Source: Cristatella mucedo (Eukaryota > Bryozoa > Phylactolaemata > Cristatellidae). Taken from it: a DNA stretch of 64,000 nt. Below the pieces are notes generated by a model. The model saw only the letters and a list, made by a program, of their open reading frames with translations. It searched no databases and was not told the origin of the DNA. This document shows, piece by piece, positions 35,231-45,796 of this stretch. The DNA lies in assembly GCA_009760855.2 (NCBI GenBank), contig WPIO01000018.1, forward strand, positions 2,156,501 through 2,220,500, in the 5' to 3' direction. Position 1 is the first letter of the stretch. Every line of letters begins with the position of its first letter. The position numbers and the translations under genes are program-made.

Positions 35231-36060
35231 GAGGCAAGCGATCGGGAATCAACTCAAACTACCCCACAGTTAAAGCTAGAACAACAGTAACACATTTCGG
35301 CGGAGGGTTTTTCCCATAGGTTGCAGCAAATTTAAAGCTAGACATTTTCATCGATAAACGCAGCTTAAATGTACTTGCTCATTTGTTTGCTACTAATAAA
35401 ATTGTGATTATTATCGGCAAACGACAAACTTGAGTTACAACCGGCAGCACTAATTTCTTCGTGCAAAGCCAGCCTCAGGGTGCAAAATCGAGGAAGGCGG
35501 CACAGTATCATACATCCTCAGCTTCAGATGTCATATCATCTGTCTTCAGCTTTTGATGTCTTCCGAGCCGGCAGCAGGTCATGGTACCCACGGTATCTTC
35601 AGTTTCCATGGCATCTTCATCGTATCGACCACGTGCTCAGCGGTTCGCTACTTGCGAATTATGTCCAGCAATGCCCGGAGAGCGGAAGAGCCAGCGAGAA
35701 AGTGTAGGATTTTCCTTCACAGTTGAGTTGCATTGCCGGTAAAGGGGAATCGCACACAGAGTGTTGGCAATGAGCGGCAGATAGAATCGCCAGCACAATG
35801 GATAACAGCACAGGGCTTGGTTGAAGGCCTTCTTAGCTTTGGCCACCTCTGGTCTATTATTAGGTCTGATCGATTTCGTCGCCATTCTGCAGTGATCATA
35901 GTGACATACCAGCACTCATGCATAGCTGCGGCTATGCTTGAACAGCACTTTGGGGGGGGAGGGGGTCACAGCAAGGCAGAGCTCTGAGCGACGAATAATT
36001 GCGTCAGTCGAGCTCAGCTACCGTGCATTGGGCCGAAAAGGCAAGGTCTTGCGACGTCGT
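35231..36060. other. No recognised feature
   Basis: ORFs at 35480-35987 on both strands overlap one another without domains; I assign nothing. Confidence 0.45.
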
Positions 36061-36214
36061 TATAAATAATTCATTTCTATAGCGCCCCAAGAGAACCTAA
36101 TCTCTATTCAGCCGCTTCACATGTGCCTCGGGGGCTCGAGCCTTCAACCTCAGCCAGGTCAGCGGTCGGGGCGAGCGCCTTGACCGCTGGACCAAACCAG
36201 CTCGCCCATTCACT
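36061..36214 (-). mobile_element. SINE1, complete copy
   Basis: On the minus strand: GGGCGAGCTGGTTTGGTCCA head, GGCTCGAGCCCC box B, AAGCGGCTGAATAGAGATTA tail with AGAGA/TCTCT stem, GGGGCGCTATA and AATGAATTATT end. Confidence 0.85.
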
Positions 36215-36549
36215 CTCTTCGCAAATGATTTCCAATATCAACCCTAATTGTAATCTCTTTCAATGATTTTTCAGATAAAAATGATGCACCATAGCCGCAG
36301 ACCTATGCACGCACTGAAAACATATATGACCTGACGACGCCAGTCACTGGCAAAAGAGCCACTCAAAGAGCTATACCCTAGACATCGTCCGCTCATTGCA
36401 CAGTGCTGCCCGAGAGGAACGCTCTCCGTGCCAGCTGGCAAAGTGCACTGTGCTCAGGAGCTCATCACTACTGTAGTTCTCAAACTGAACCATCGCAAAT
36501 ATGCTGAGTAAGGCGCTGCCATTACTTGGACAAGCAAGTCACCAGCTAG
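36215..36549. other. No recognised feature
   Basis: No gene assigned; the right part may be a very diverged LINE-A 5' portion. Confidence 0.4.
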
Positions 36550-39194
36550 TAAATAACGACTGAAAAGCTACTGCTGAAGCTGCACCAACGCTATCATGCT
36601 CTCGAAATTCAACTTCAAGCCACTTGTAGTACCCTCGAAGAAGTCTTTCGAATCTATTATTCTGGTTTCACCGGACAACAGGCTACTGATGGTGGCAGTA
36701 GTCTATTACCTACTAGGTACTAAGTCCTCCTTTATATCAGAATTCTCGGATCTTATTTCGGTTCTGTGTGCGAGGGATCAATCTTACTTCATTATGGATG
36801 AGTTCAACTATGGTGGTACTAACTTATCTCACGACTTCAGTAGAAAATTGTGTGCACTGACAGAATCACTGTCTCTTATGGCTCATTTGCATAGTCCTAC
36901 TCAAATCAAGGGTTACACACACTCGACTTACTTTTATCACACAACTCATTTGTCATCACACATTACTACCAAATATTTGAGTGTATGCAGATCTTTTTCA
37001 GTCTAAAATGTATGCTCTCCTCCTCCTCCTCATCTAAAATCACACGTTAATCACGAAAACTCAAGACCCTTTACATCGACGCTGTCCGTTCCAGAGCATC
37101 TGCCTCGCCTCTGCTACTCAATCCTCTCTCCGACCTGTGATTATTGGTAGTTTGCTACAACACGACGCTGGCTGCAATGTTCGACGGGTTTGCACCACTG
37201 ACTAAATGCACATGTGCCCTCGCTTTGACGTCCTATGGTTTACGGCAGACATTAAACTAACTAGGTGTAATACTATGCCCAAGCATGATGAAGAATAAAA
37301 AAGATCAGGATTGACTTGTCATCGACAAGCATACGAGGAATACTGTGGATCGTTGCTTTGATCTGCTGCTCATTGATCTGCTGCTAAATGATCATTGCAT
37401 CGATCTGCTTATGCCATGCAAAACTAAAATCATTAACATGTCATTAGCTTCAGATGATGTCCCATCACCTTTCAAAAAAGCTGTAGCCAGGCCACTTCTC
37501 GAGAAAGCGATACTAGACCAAGAGAAGGTGAGCAACTACCGCCCAGTCATCCTTCTACCATTCCTACCAAAGACACTGTAACGGGTGGTGGCAGACTAGC
37601 TTACCTTATATATTGAAACTTCAAACCTTGGTAGTAAGTTGCAGTCTTTCTTTAGACCTAATCACTCCGCAGAATCATCATCGCTTAATAATGATAATCA
37701 TGATCATAATAATAATTCACTTGATAGAGCGCCCTCAGAGAACTCAACCTAGGACATTAGGGTGTACAACGACCGACTTAGGAATGCAGACATGGGTAGA
37801 GTATCTCGGCTTGTTTTGCTCGATCTTTCGGCAGCTTTTGATACCATCAATCACAAAGTTCTTTGAAGAATGCTTCTAATCTCACATGATCATCACTGTC
37901 ACTGCTCTGCAATGGCTCAGGTCCTATTTCAGAGGGAGACTCCAGAGTATTTACGCTAATGGAAAAAGATCATCCGAGGAACCTCTGAAATATGGGGTAC
38001 CTCAGGGCTCCGTGCTAGGTCCGGTTTTTTTCATGGTTTATACTCCCCCTCTAGCTGATGTGATTGCCAAGCACTATCTGGGCTTTCACTTCTATGCTGA
38101 TGATACTTAGTTGTACCTTTGCTTTAATTTCTCCCAGCCTTAGAGCACTTCAAGTTATCGCATCTTCCTTGTTGCCGGTATTGATGACATTCGCACACGG
38201 ATGGCAGCAAATTTTCTTAAAGAAAACGATTGTATAACAAACCTGTTAGTAAAGGGCAAAGTCAGTGTGATTCAGAAATTGGAAAGGCTAACGCTCAAAA
38301 TTGGATCTGCCAGCATATCTTCCGTTGAATCAGCTCGAAATCTAGGTGTCATGTTCCAAAGTGACCTCTCGTTCGACGACCACATCAGCTCCACAATCAA
38401 GTCTGCCTACATCAGATACTATATCAGATACATAAAATAGCTGAAATTCGGGCTTTTTTAGATAAAAGTACCACGTTAAGTTGATCCAAGAAATCGTGAC
38501 ATCCTGTCTTGACTTCTGTAACTCACTGCTTGCTAACCGACCATCATGTGCAATCAGGCGCTGACAGCTTGGTGTAAAACTCTGCCGCTTGGCTTGCCTG
38601 TCGTGAGCGTCGCAGTAGCCACATCTCACCACTTCTCGCCGACCAGCACTGGCTACCAGTCAAGCAACGGATCGACTCTGAGGTTTTGTCGCACACTTTT
38701 AGGTCACTTAATTCTTCTTCGGCTCCAGCCTATTTCTCAGACCTACTCCTCCACCAGGCCAAGTATCGTACCACCAGCTGCTCGGAATCCAACAGTTTGA
38801 CAAAACCTCGTACGAACCTCAAATCCTTTGGAGACCGTGCATTTATTTCGTATGCTCCCAAGGCCTAGTACTCCCTCCCGACCTGCGTCAGAACATCCCC
38901 TGACCTGACCACATTTTAAAAGAACTTAAAAACACACCTATTTAGGATAGCATTTAGTTGGTCCCTGTGATTCGTCCTTAATATGCTTGTGCGTGCTGAC
39001 ACTGTGCATGCTGCCACTAACCACACTTGCATGTTGACCCTGTGCATGGCATCCCTGACCACGTTATTCATGTTGTTTATCAAACATGATATTACTCATC
39101 ATTCAATCGCGTTTTCCTTTGTGACAAATGGAAAGCGCCTAGAAAGAGATTGAGTTCTCTGAGACTGCTTTATCAAGCGCATTACTGTTATTTT
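36550..39194 (+). mobile_element. LINE-A, long old copy (EN to tail)
   Basis: EN remains readable: SKFNFKPLVVPSKKSFESIILVS (36602 onward), VAVVY, MDEFNYG in place of GDFN, HSPTQIKGYT. RT: PFKKAVARPLLEKAILDQ, NYRPVILLP, KYGVPQGSVLGPVFF, PPLADVIAKHYLGFHFYADDT followed by a stop. C-terminal pieces: ESARNLGVMFQSDLSFDDH and SFGDRAFISYAPKA. It ends with hairpin and TTA tail. It is interrupted at 37684-37748 by an inverted LINE-A tail. Confidence 0.88.
37684..37748 (-). mobile_element. LINE-A 3' tail piece nested inside LINE-A
   Basis: About 65 bp: AATAATAATTCACTTGATAG, AGCGCCCTCAGAGAACTCAA; only half of the hairpin is present. It splits the host sequence CGCTTA/GGGTGTACAACGACC. Confidence 0.8.
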
Positions 39195-39237
39195 AAAACC
39201 ATACGATCCTAGCAAAGGCTAATTCTAGCTTCTATAG

Positions 39238-39418
39238 ATGTAATGTAGTGTATCTCCTTCTGTAACTCCGCAAAGGTATAAAGACTACGTGGGTGCTGAG
39301 CAGGAGATTTTCCTATAGAGCACTGGGAGTGAATACGGCTTTCGGTAGCCAAAAGACTTCGTCTTACGCAACAAATAGAAAGTGGGAAGCATAGCAAAGT
39401 CAGGAGAGCAAGTAAAAA
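39238..39418 (-). mobile_element. LINE-B 3' end nested in LINE-A
   Basis: On the minus strand: LLALLTLLCFPLSICCVRRSLLATESR frame, the cctgctcagcacccacgtag box and ATACACTACATTACAT end. The host LINE-A sequence continues on both sides. Confidence 0.85.
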
Positions 39419-40040
39419 CATTAGACATTGTTAAGTCACAGATTCACAATCCGAAATGCGGATGTCAACGATCGACCATCTTCTTATCCGCTCCCAGGTT
39501 AGCTACTTACTTAGTGATCCCTGCGGCGATCTAGCTGTTTGCGTTTCTAGCTTCTTCGTCAAGAAGATAGACAAGATCAGGGTGTCCATCCCTAAGATGA
39601 CAGCACTCCACCTAGACTCTTTTCCCTTAATTCCACGCAGAACCTCAATGTCTAGACGAAAGAAGCTCACAACAGACTTACTGAAGTTGATTTCCCAACC
39701 ACAGAACAAAACTCGTCCACTTTACCATATTCCCACTTTCGTGCGTCTACACTGCTACCATGCATAACTACCATCGAAGGGAAAAGGAAGAGTATGCCAT
39801 TAGCCTCAGGTCATGTATCAGAACCTCTGAAAAAAATCTGTAGTCTGGCCACTACTCAAGAAAGCAACACTAGACCAGGAGAACTTGAGCGGCATCCGCC
39901 CAGTTTCCCTCCTGGCATTCCGTTCAAAGACACTGGAAAGAGTCGTGGCTGACCAGCTGAACTCATGTATTCAAACTTCGAACTTTGCTATTATGTTTCA
40001 GTCTAACTCTAGAGTTACTCCCTCAACAGAGTCCGCATTG

Positions 40041-40151
40041 CTTAGGGTGTATTAGGAATTACTTAGGAATGCAGACTTAGGTACGCTTAGGTACGCTTAG
40101 GGTGTATTGGGAATTACGTAGGAATGCAGACTTAGGTACGACTTAGGTACG
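40041..40151. repeat. 55 bp tandem duplication in LINE-A
   Basis: 40041-40095 and 40096-40150 are near-identical (CTTAGGGTGTATT.GGAATTA...). Each unit ends in an extra CTTAGGTACG-type decamer. The single-copy form is seen at 62196-62230. Confidence 0.9.
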
Positions 40152-40156
40152 CTTTT

Positions 40157-40340
40157 GGTGAGCCGGAATAGCTCACTAGGTAAGGCGGTTGCTTTTCACG
40201 ACCTCGGCGTCGAGGTCGTGGGTTGGAATCCTGCGGTGGGCGATCCTTTATCACCACTGCAAGCGGCGGTGATAGCCGTAAAGGCTCTTCCGTCGCTATA
40301 AAAAATAGGCTGTTAAATCAGCTAGCATTTTTCGTTTTTT
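40157..40340 (+). mobile_element. SINE2, clearest copy, nested in LINE-A
   Basis: GGTGAGCCGGAATAGCTCAC head, ATAGCTCACTAGGTAAGG as box A region, GTCGTGGGTTGGAATCC as box B, body with CACTGCAAGCGGCGGTGATA, GCCGTAAAGGCTCTTCC and GGCTGTTAAATCAGC, and a T-rich end. LINE-A sequence resumes at AGGTAGAGC, which defines both ends of this SINE. Confidence 0.88.
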
Positions 40341-41756
40341 TAGGTAGAGCATAACTGCTTGTCTTACTCTATCTTTCAGTAGCTTTTGATAATATCCACC
40401 GACAAGTTCGTCTTGAGCGCCTCTCATATCACCTTGGCATCAGTGGAATTGCAGTGCAATGGCTCAGGTGCTAGCTCAGTTGGAGACTCCATAGTATTGA
40501 TTTGAATGGACTTCGATCATTTGAGGAACCTTGGAAATATGGGATACCTCAGGGCTCTGGTCTTCGTCCCATTCATTTCACGATTTCTACACTCACTCTT
40601 GCCGATTTTATTGCAAAGCACAACCTAGGCTTTAAAATCTATGCTGATGACACTCAGTTATACCTTTGATTTTATCCCTCCCAGTCCTCCAGCACGTCAA
40701 ATTCAATTCTCTTAACTCCCTCGCTGCATGTGTTGATGACGTCTGCACATCAATGGCAGCACATTTTCTTAAATTGAATGACGATAAAAATAAAACTTAT
40801 TCGCTACCGGCAAACCAAGTTTGGTTCAGAAATGGAAAAGGCTGACTTTAAAACAAAACTCTCTCGTCCAGCACATTTCTTGTAGAATCTGTGCGAAATC
40901 TAGGTGTCCTGTTCCAAAGTGACCTTTCATTAGACGGCCACATCAGCTACACAGTCAAGGTTTTCACCTTTTCAGCTGCATAACGTTTCTAAATTCCGAA
41001 TTTTTTAAACAGGGATACTATATCTAAATTGATTCATGCATTTGCACCATCTATTTATGACATCTGTAGCTCACTGCTTTCTAGTCTACTTGCCTGTGCA
41101 ATCAGGCACTTACAGCTGGTGCAAAACTGTGAAGCTAGGAATGGATTTCGTGAAATTCTTAGTTGCCAACATCACTCTGCTTCTCGCCGACCTGCATTAT
41201 CTCACAGTCCAGCAACGCATCGAGTTCAAAATCTTTGTCACTCACTTGTAGGTTCCTTCATTGTTTGGCTACAGCATACCTATCAGGTCTATTCAGCCAA
41301 GAGGCTATGCGTCTTTTCTCCCGCTTTTCGGATTCTAAATGCTTACCTATACCTCGTAAAAACCTCAATCCTTTAGAGACCATGCCTTCAGTTCATATGC
41401 TTCCAAAGCCTGGGACTAGTTCCCGACCTGCGTCATGACATCTCCTGACTTGTCCACGCTTAAAAAAAAATTAAAACACGCATCTATTCAGAAAATAACT
41501 TGTGGGTCTCTGTGATTTGTCCTTTACTTGCTTATGCTGACACTGTGCATGCTGCCACTAACCATATTTGCATGCTGATCCATGCATGGCCCCCTATACA
41601 AGTTATTGTTGTTGGTTATTGAGCATGCTACCATTAACCATTCCAATGTGCTTCCTTCGCAGAAAATGTAAAGTTCTTAGAATGAGATTTAGTTATCTCA
41701 GGGTGCTATGTCATATGTATTTATACTTTTATTGGAATTATTATGACTATTATTGC

Positions 41757-42889
41757 ACTATCGACTTCTATAGTCACCAACGCCTGCTTTTCCCCCGTTT
41801 AGGTGTATACCGCCCCCCAGATGTGTGAAAAATCGACGGATAAATGATGCAGATTCTGGCTCAGTCAAGCTCCCAGCATTCTACTTAAACGGGAGAGGCG
41901 AGAAGCGATAAGACGAAATGGAATATCACGAAAATGGGATACGACGAAAGTAGGATACGACGAAAGATTGTGCTATTCAAGCCTCCAAACCAGCATTAAC
42001 AGAATTTGCAGTAGCTGCTGAATTTATTACTATAGTCTTATATGAGGAAAGAGAAACAAAACAAGGCAGGCCCATCGGACAGATTGTTTTGAAAAATGAA
42101 TACTGCGATGCAAAGGGCAGATTTCACGGTGTGTGGACGTGTTTAATATACGGACACAGGCATGCTACTTCTATTCACGAGTGGTTGAGAAATTGACTAC
42201 ACAATGCTGGCAGGATCTAAGTTCCAAATGCACGGATTCCCTTGCAGAGTATTCAGAAGGTGAATACTTCGATGGTGTCAATAATTATAAGTGCATCACA
42301 ATCAAAAATTCGTTATATACTGGGTCTCGTTGAGATCGATGGAGGTTTGAAAAAAAATTTGAATGTGATACCTTATTCACGCTTGTTGAAGTATGAATAA
42401 ACGCATGCACTTTTAATGACTGGCGTGGAGCTCAGAAGGTCCTGAAGGCTGACTTAAATGGAACTTATTGCGTTAGTTCTCTGCAACAGCCGTTTTTGCC
42501 TTCGTCTGCACGAGTGTTACTCGGTTACTGTACCATGCAAGACCCATGGCATTGTAGAAGCCTGCCTGATGCGTCGGCACAACCATCGCAAGGCGAGAAT
42601 AGAATGTACTAAAAAGTGATTCTGGATATAAAAGTAATCCTCTACGATATTTTTACTCGTGGCGTAGGGAATTTTCAAGAAGCTGAGTAGAGTCTATCTT
42701 AATGTACGTGTTATGCTGGAAGCATAGTTTAAGATAATTCAATTAAAAATTGTATTCAAATTTTTCCTCTGTAGTCACATCGTATCCCATATGAATGTGG
42801 AGATACCTCCGACGACTTCAAGAGTAATAGGACTTACCGCATTATCCAGGTGTACTTGACTGCAAACGTAACAACATTAAAGTTTTAAG
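41757..42889. other. Mostly unrecognised; contains a 4 x 16 bp array
   Basis: No gene. The short array at 41910-41973 is listed separately. Confidence 0.45.
41910..41973. repeat. 4 x 16 bp degenerate tandem repeat
   Basis: Units start at 41910, 41926, 41942 and 41958, around the core CGACGAAA.T.GGATA. Confidence 0.8.
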
Positions 42890-43380
42890 TTAAGACTCCT
42901 TCGATAGCTAGTAAAGTAGGAAAAATACCCAAGATTAGTAAATGTCTACAACGATGATTGGCTAGCAGTCGTTAGATAAAGATCTTAATAACTTCTGTCT
43001 AGACTTGACTACTGTACTTCAGGTTTTGTTGGGCTACAAAAACAGCTGCTACGGGAGTTTTACTTAGAGTAAATTGCTCACTCATCGCGACACACATGAC
43101 TGTAGGTTCGAGTACGGCAGTGTGCTATCATTGTTTCCCTACTACAAGCGGTTCCTATAGCTGGTGAGGCTCTTGTGCAGCCACGCAAATGCGGCAGTTA
43201 AATTATTCAAGCTTCTGCATCTGGTGATGAGTATGGCTACAAGGTTTGCCAACAAATCTTACAAGTTCAGGTATAAATTGTGGCCGTTCTGCGTTCTCAC
43301 CTTCCAACGCCGCGCTAATAGCGTCTCTTGTCTATTGCAGAATTATTTTTTCAAAATAGAAGTACCGGTTAGACCTATTT
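42890..43380 (+). mobile_element. LINE-B, old fragment split by SINE2
   Basis: Left part to about 43049 matches the AS..KIR.CLP.WL, SLVLSRLDYC and LLAGLPKKA coding segments; right part from about 43206 matches LLQL.MNMAARLVFKS. Both are worn. Confidence 0.65.
43050..43205 (+). mobile_element. SINE2, old copy nested in LINE-B
   Basis: AATTGCTCACTCATCGCGAC, GTAGGTTCGAGTAC box B (43102-43115), CTACAAGCGGTTCCTATAGC and GGTGAGGCTCTTGTGC. It interrupts the LINE-B reading between the GLPKK and LLQL coding segments. Confidence 0.7.
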
Positions 43381-45239
43381 AAAAATCTGCTTAACCACGT
43401 AGCGTAAAAAACCAAGTGCCTATAGACGTCTACAAGCTTAGTGCTTACGGCCGAGCCCCAATGTGACGCAGTATACCCAACCATCTGCGAGTCACTGTAA
43501 TTTTTCCTACTGTTTGTAATTTGCTGCTAGGTATGATTTCGCACGACTCTCATCGTTGCGCTATCGTCGTTAAAATGCATTACTAGATGCAATTCTGTAG
43601 CTAGGGTCCACGAGGTTAGAGTTTCTCTTAATTGTTATTGGCGAAGGCTTAGTTCTACGTGGAATCCGTGCTTTTCACCCACCATTGCGAACCGAAGAGT
43701 TATCACAGCAATGAATTTAAAAAAAAGAAGCAAATAAAGACGAATGTAAGCCCGAATATAGTCGAGGCTATGAACGAACCAGTAAGTGAAGCTTCAACAA
43801 AGATGTCGCTTACGATCAACTCTGCAACAGGAAGATACTAATTAGAAGCCGGAATGAGCTTCGTGCTATCAAATCTCAGTGAACGTGCCACTTATGACAA
43901 GGAAAAAGCAAACTACAGAGACAGCAGTTACGATTCAAGTGCTGCATGACTCCGGTATTGCAGTATAGTCCTTGCACAACAGTCGGTCAGACTCACCGGC
44001 TAGGCTGGGGCTTACTGGCAGGTCGCTAGAATGCTCATTTTAATACGAAACTAAAATTTATAATGATTTTTAAGCTTAGATCTAGTACAGCCGGATGATA
44101 GATCTACTTGACCAGAGTAGGCGATGAATATAGCACTCAATCGGCCAAAGCTTTGCTTGCTACATCGTTCTTACCCGACGATACAGTGACAAACTGTTGC
44201 CTTCAGCTCAGCGGATGTTTGTTGAATGCATTTTATTACCGGTCTGTAGGCAGGGAATTCATGATTGTATCATTTAAGCGAGCCCGCTTTTATGGTGTAT
44301 GGATTATGATTTTTGATTTATAGTTCGTCTTATTCTAAGGAGGCACCACAATATGGTGCACAATTTGCATGAATAGTACGAATTGCTGAGGCAAGATAGC
44401 AAAGTCTATAAAGATATGAACATAAAAGTGTCCATTCTCAGGCAATAACGTAACAGTGCGTCAATTAACTTATTTAAGACTTTGGTAGTCCAATATGAGG
44501 ATCCTAAATGTTCTTAGGGACCGTATCTAAAGAGGTCAGCCGGGATCGTTAAAATTGCATTACAGAACAATCTTCTAAGAGGCCGCATCAGGTGAACCTC
44601 CTAAAGAGCGCATCGGGGCATTCCTTGTATACCTCTTCCCTAGTCAGGTGGTGACAGCATCTTGAGGTATAAACTGAAGCGTAGCGTCAAAAAATCATCT
44701 CTCACAGCAGCGCCAACGCGATAAGTTTTTCGAGCTCCTTTTGGAAAAAACGCTCCGCAGCGCTTGACGTGAGAAGATTTAGCGAGAGCTAGTGACAGCC
44801 AAGGAGTCGCGCTCGGACGGGCAAGAAACTGACAAGTGTGCCACTCTCAGACGTAAGTGCCAAAGCACGTGCCAACTACTTGACCGGTGTTTTAGTAGAG
44901 CGTTCGGATCATGACGAACCGCGAACCAGGCGCGGGTGCCGTGCGTGAGAAGACTCAGCTCCCTATGGCCAAAGAGGAGAGCGCCCTGCTGCCATAGCTG
45001 CTGAACGACGTGCACGGTCGTCGTGTGGGCGCGGCCACGCCCACAATGCAGTTGCGCCTCTGATGGACTCGCACCACTCGGCCGGGCCAACGGGCGGCTG
45101 AGTACCGCTTCATTGGGCGCTGCAGTTGGGTGGTATCGGCTAACTAAGCTGCATTTAATTGCAACGCGTCAGCTGCGGACGCTTGACCCGCTATTCCTGC
45201 AGCGAGAAACTTTCTGCCTGTGCGTCAGCTTGAATGCGC
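43381..45239. other. No recognised feature
   Basis: No gene assigned. From about 44700 the sequence becomes GC-rich. An ORF at 44779-45090 (minus) has no domain. Confidence 0.45.
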
Positions 45240-45252
45240 ACTATCCACTCGT

Positions 45253-45274
45253 TCTCTCTCTCTCTCTCTCTCTC
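45253..45274. repeat. (CT)n microsatellite
   Basis: About 11 CT units. Confidence 0.9.
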
Positions 45275-45471
45275 ATGCACTAAATTTCTTTTCTCTCCTC
45301 ACTCCTCGCGTTCCGGAGCTGCTTAAGTGACGGTTTCTTCATCCCTTTGTATGCTCGCTCTCCCGCGTTCGCCAACGTACGATACAATAAAGCCATCGTC
45401 GTCAGTACAACTCGCTTGTGGGGGTTTTGTTCTTGGTCACACCGCCATCTTGCGTACGGGCCCCTACAGTC
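45275..45471 (+). mobile_element. Possible LTR 3' end
   Basis: CAATAAAGCCATCGTCGTCA (poly(A) signal AATAAA at 45385-45390), a GT/T-rich stretch TGTGGGGGTTTTGTTCTTGG, then a terminus GGGCCCCTACA as in Gypsy-type LTRs ending CA. No matching TGTAGGGG start or internal region was found, so it may be a truncated solo LTR or a false match. Confidence 0.3.
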
Positions 45472-45620
45472 AAACCCAAGCCAATTAAAAGGACGACTCG
45501 CACGGCAGAGGAAACGCTGTTAAGAGCAGCCGGGCTCTCAGTTTCTTTTTTGAATCGCGGAAAGACAGAAAATGCCGTGACGTCAGTCGGTCGGGCGCTC
45601 CGGACTGTTAGTGTGCAGTA

Positions 45621-45794
45621 CAGTTGACTCCGAGTATAAGAATATTGTATTTAGGAATACTCCATTTATAAGAACAACAATCCAGCTTCCCAGATTTACT
45701 CCAGCTAAAGTCTCACTCCGCATGTGGGAAATACTTCAGCTATACGAATGGCCACATTCCAGCTCGAGCTTATTCCTATAAGCAGAGTCGGCGG
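45621..45794 (-). mobile_element. Tigger/pogo-like MITE, copy 2
   Basis: 174 bp flanked by TA (45619-45620, 45795-45796). Ends CAGTTGACTCCGAGTATAAG and CTTATAGG.., inverted, as in the copy at 27694. Its reverse complement follows that copy through the interior (GCGGAGTGAGACTTTAGCTG, GTAAATCTGGGA). No ORF. Confidence 0.85.
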
Positions 45795-45796
45795 TA

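Larger units (their letters stand above)
39200..41756 (+). mobile_element. LINE-A, old copy carrying nested LINE-B and SINE2
   Basis: Begins at CCTAGCAAAGGCTAATTCTA (EN-RT linker) directly after the tail of the previous LINE-A. It carries RT blocks (SFQ.., YADDTQLYL at 40640-40665), LKLNDDK, the C-terminal domain (IHAFAPSIYDICSSLL, YSWCKTV frames) and a worn hairpin near 41670. Many stops are present. It is interrupted at 39238-39418 by LINE-B and at 40157-40340 by SINE2. Confidence 0.85.
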
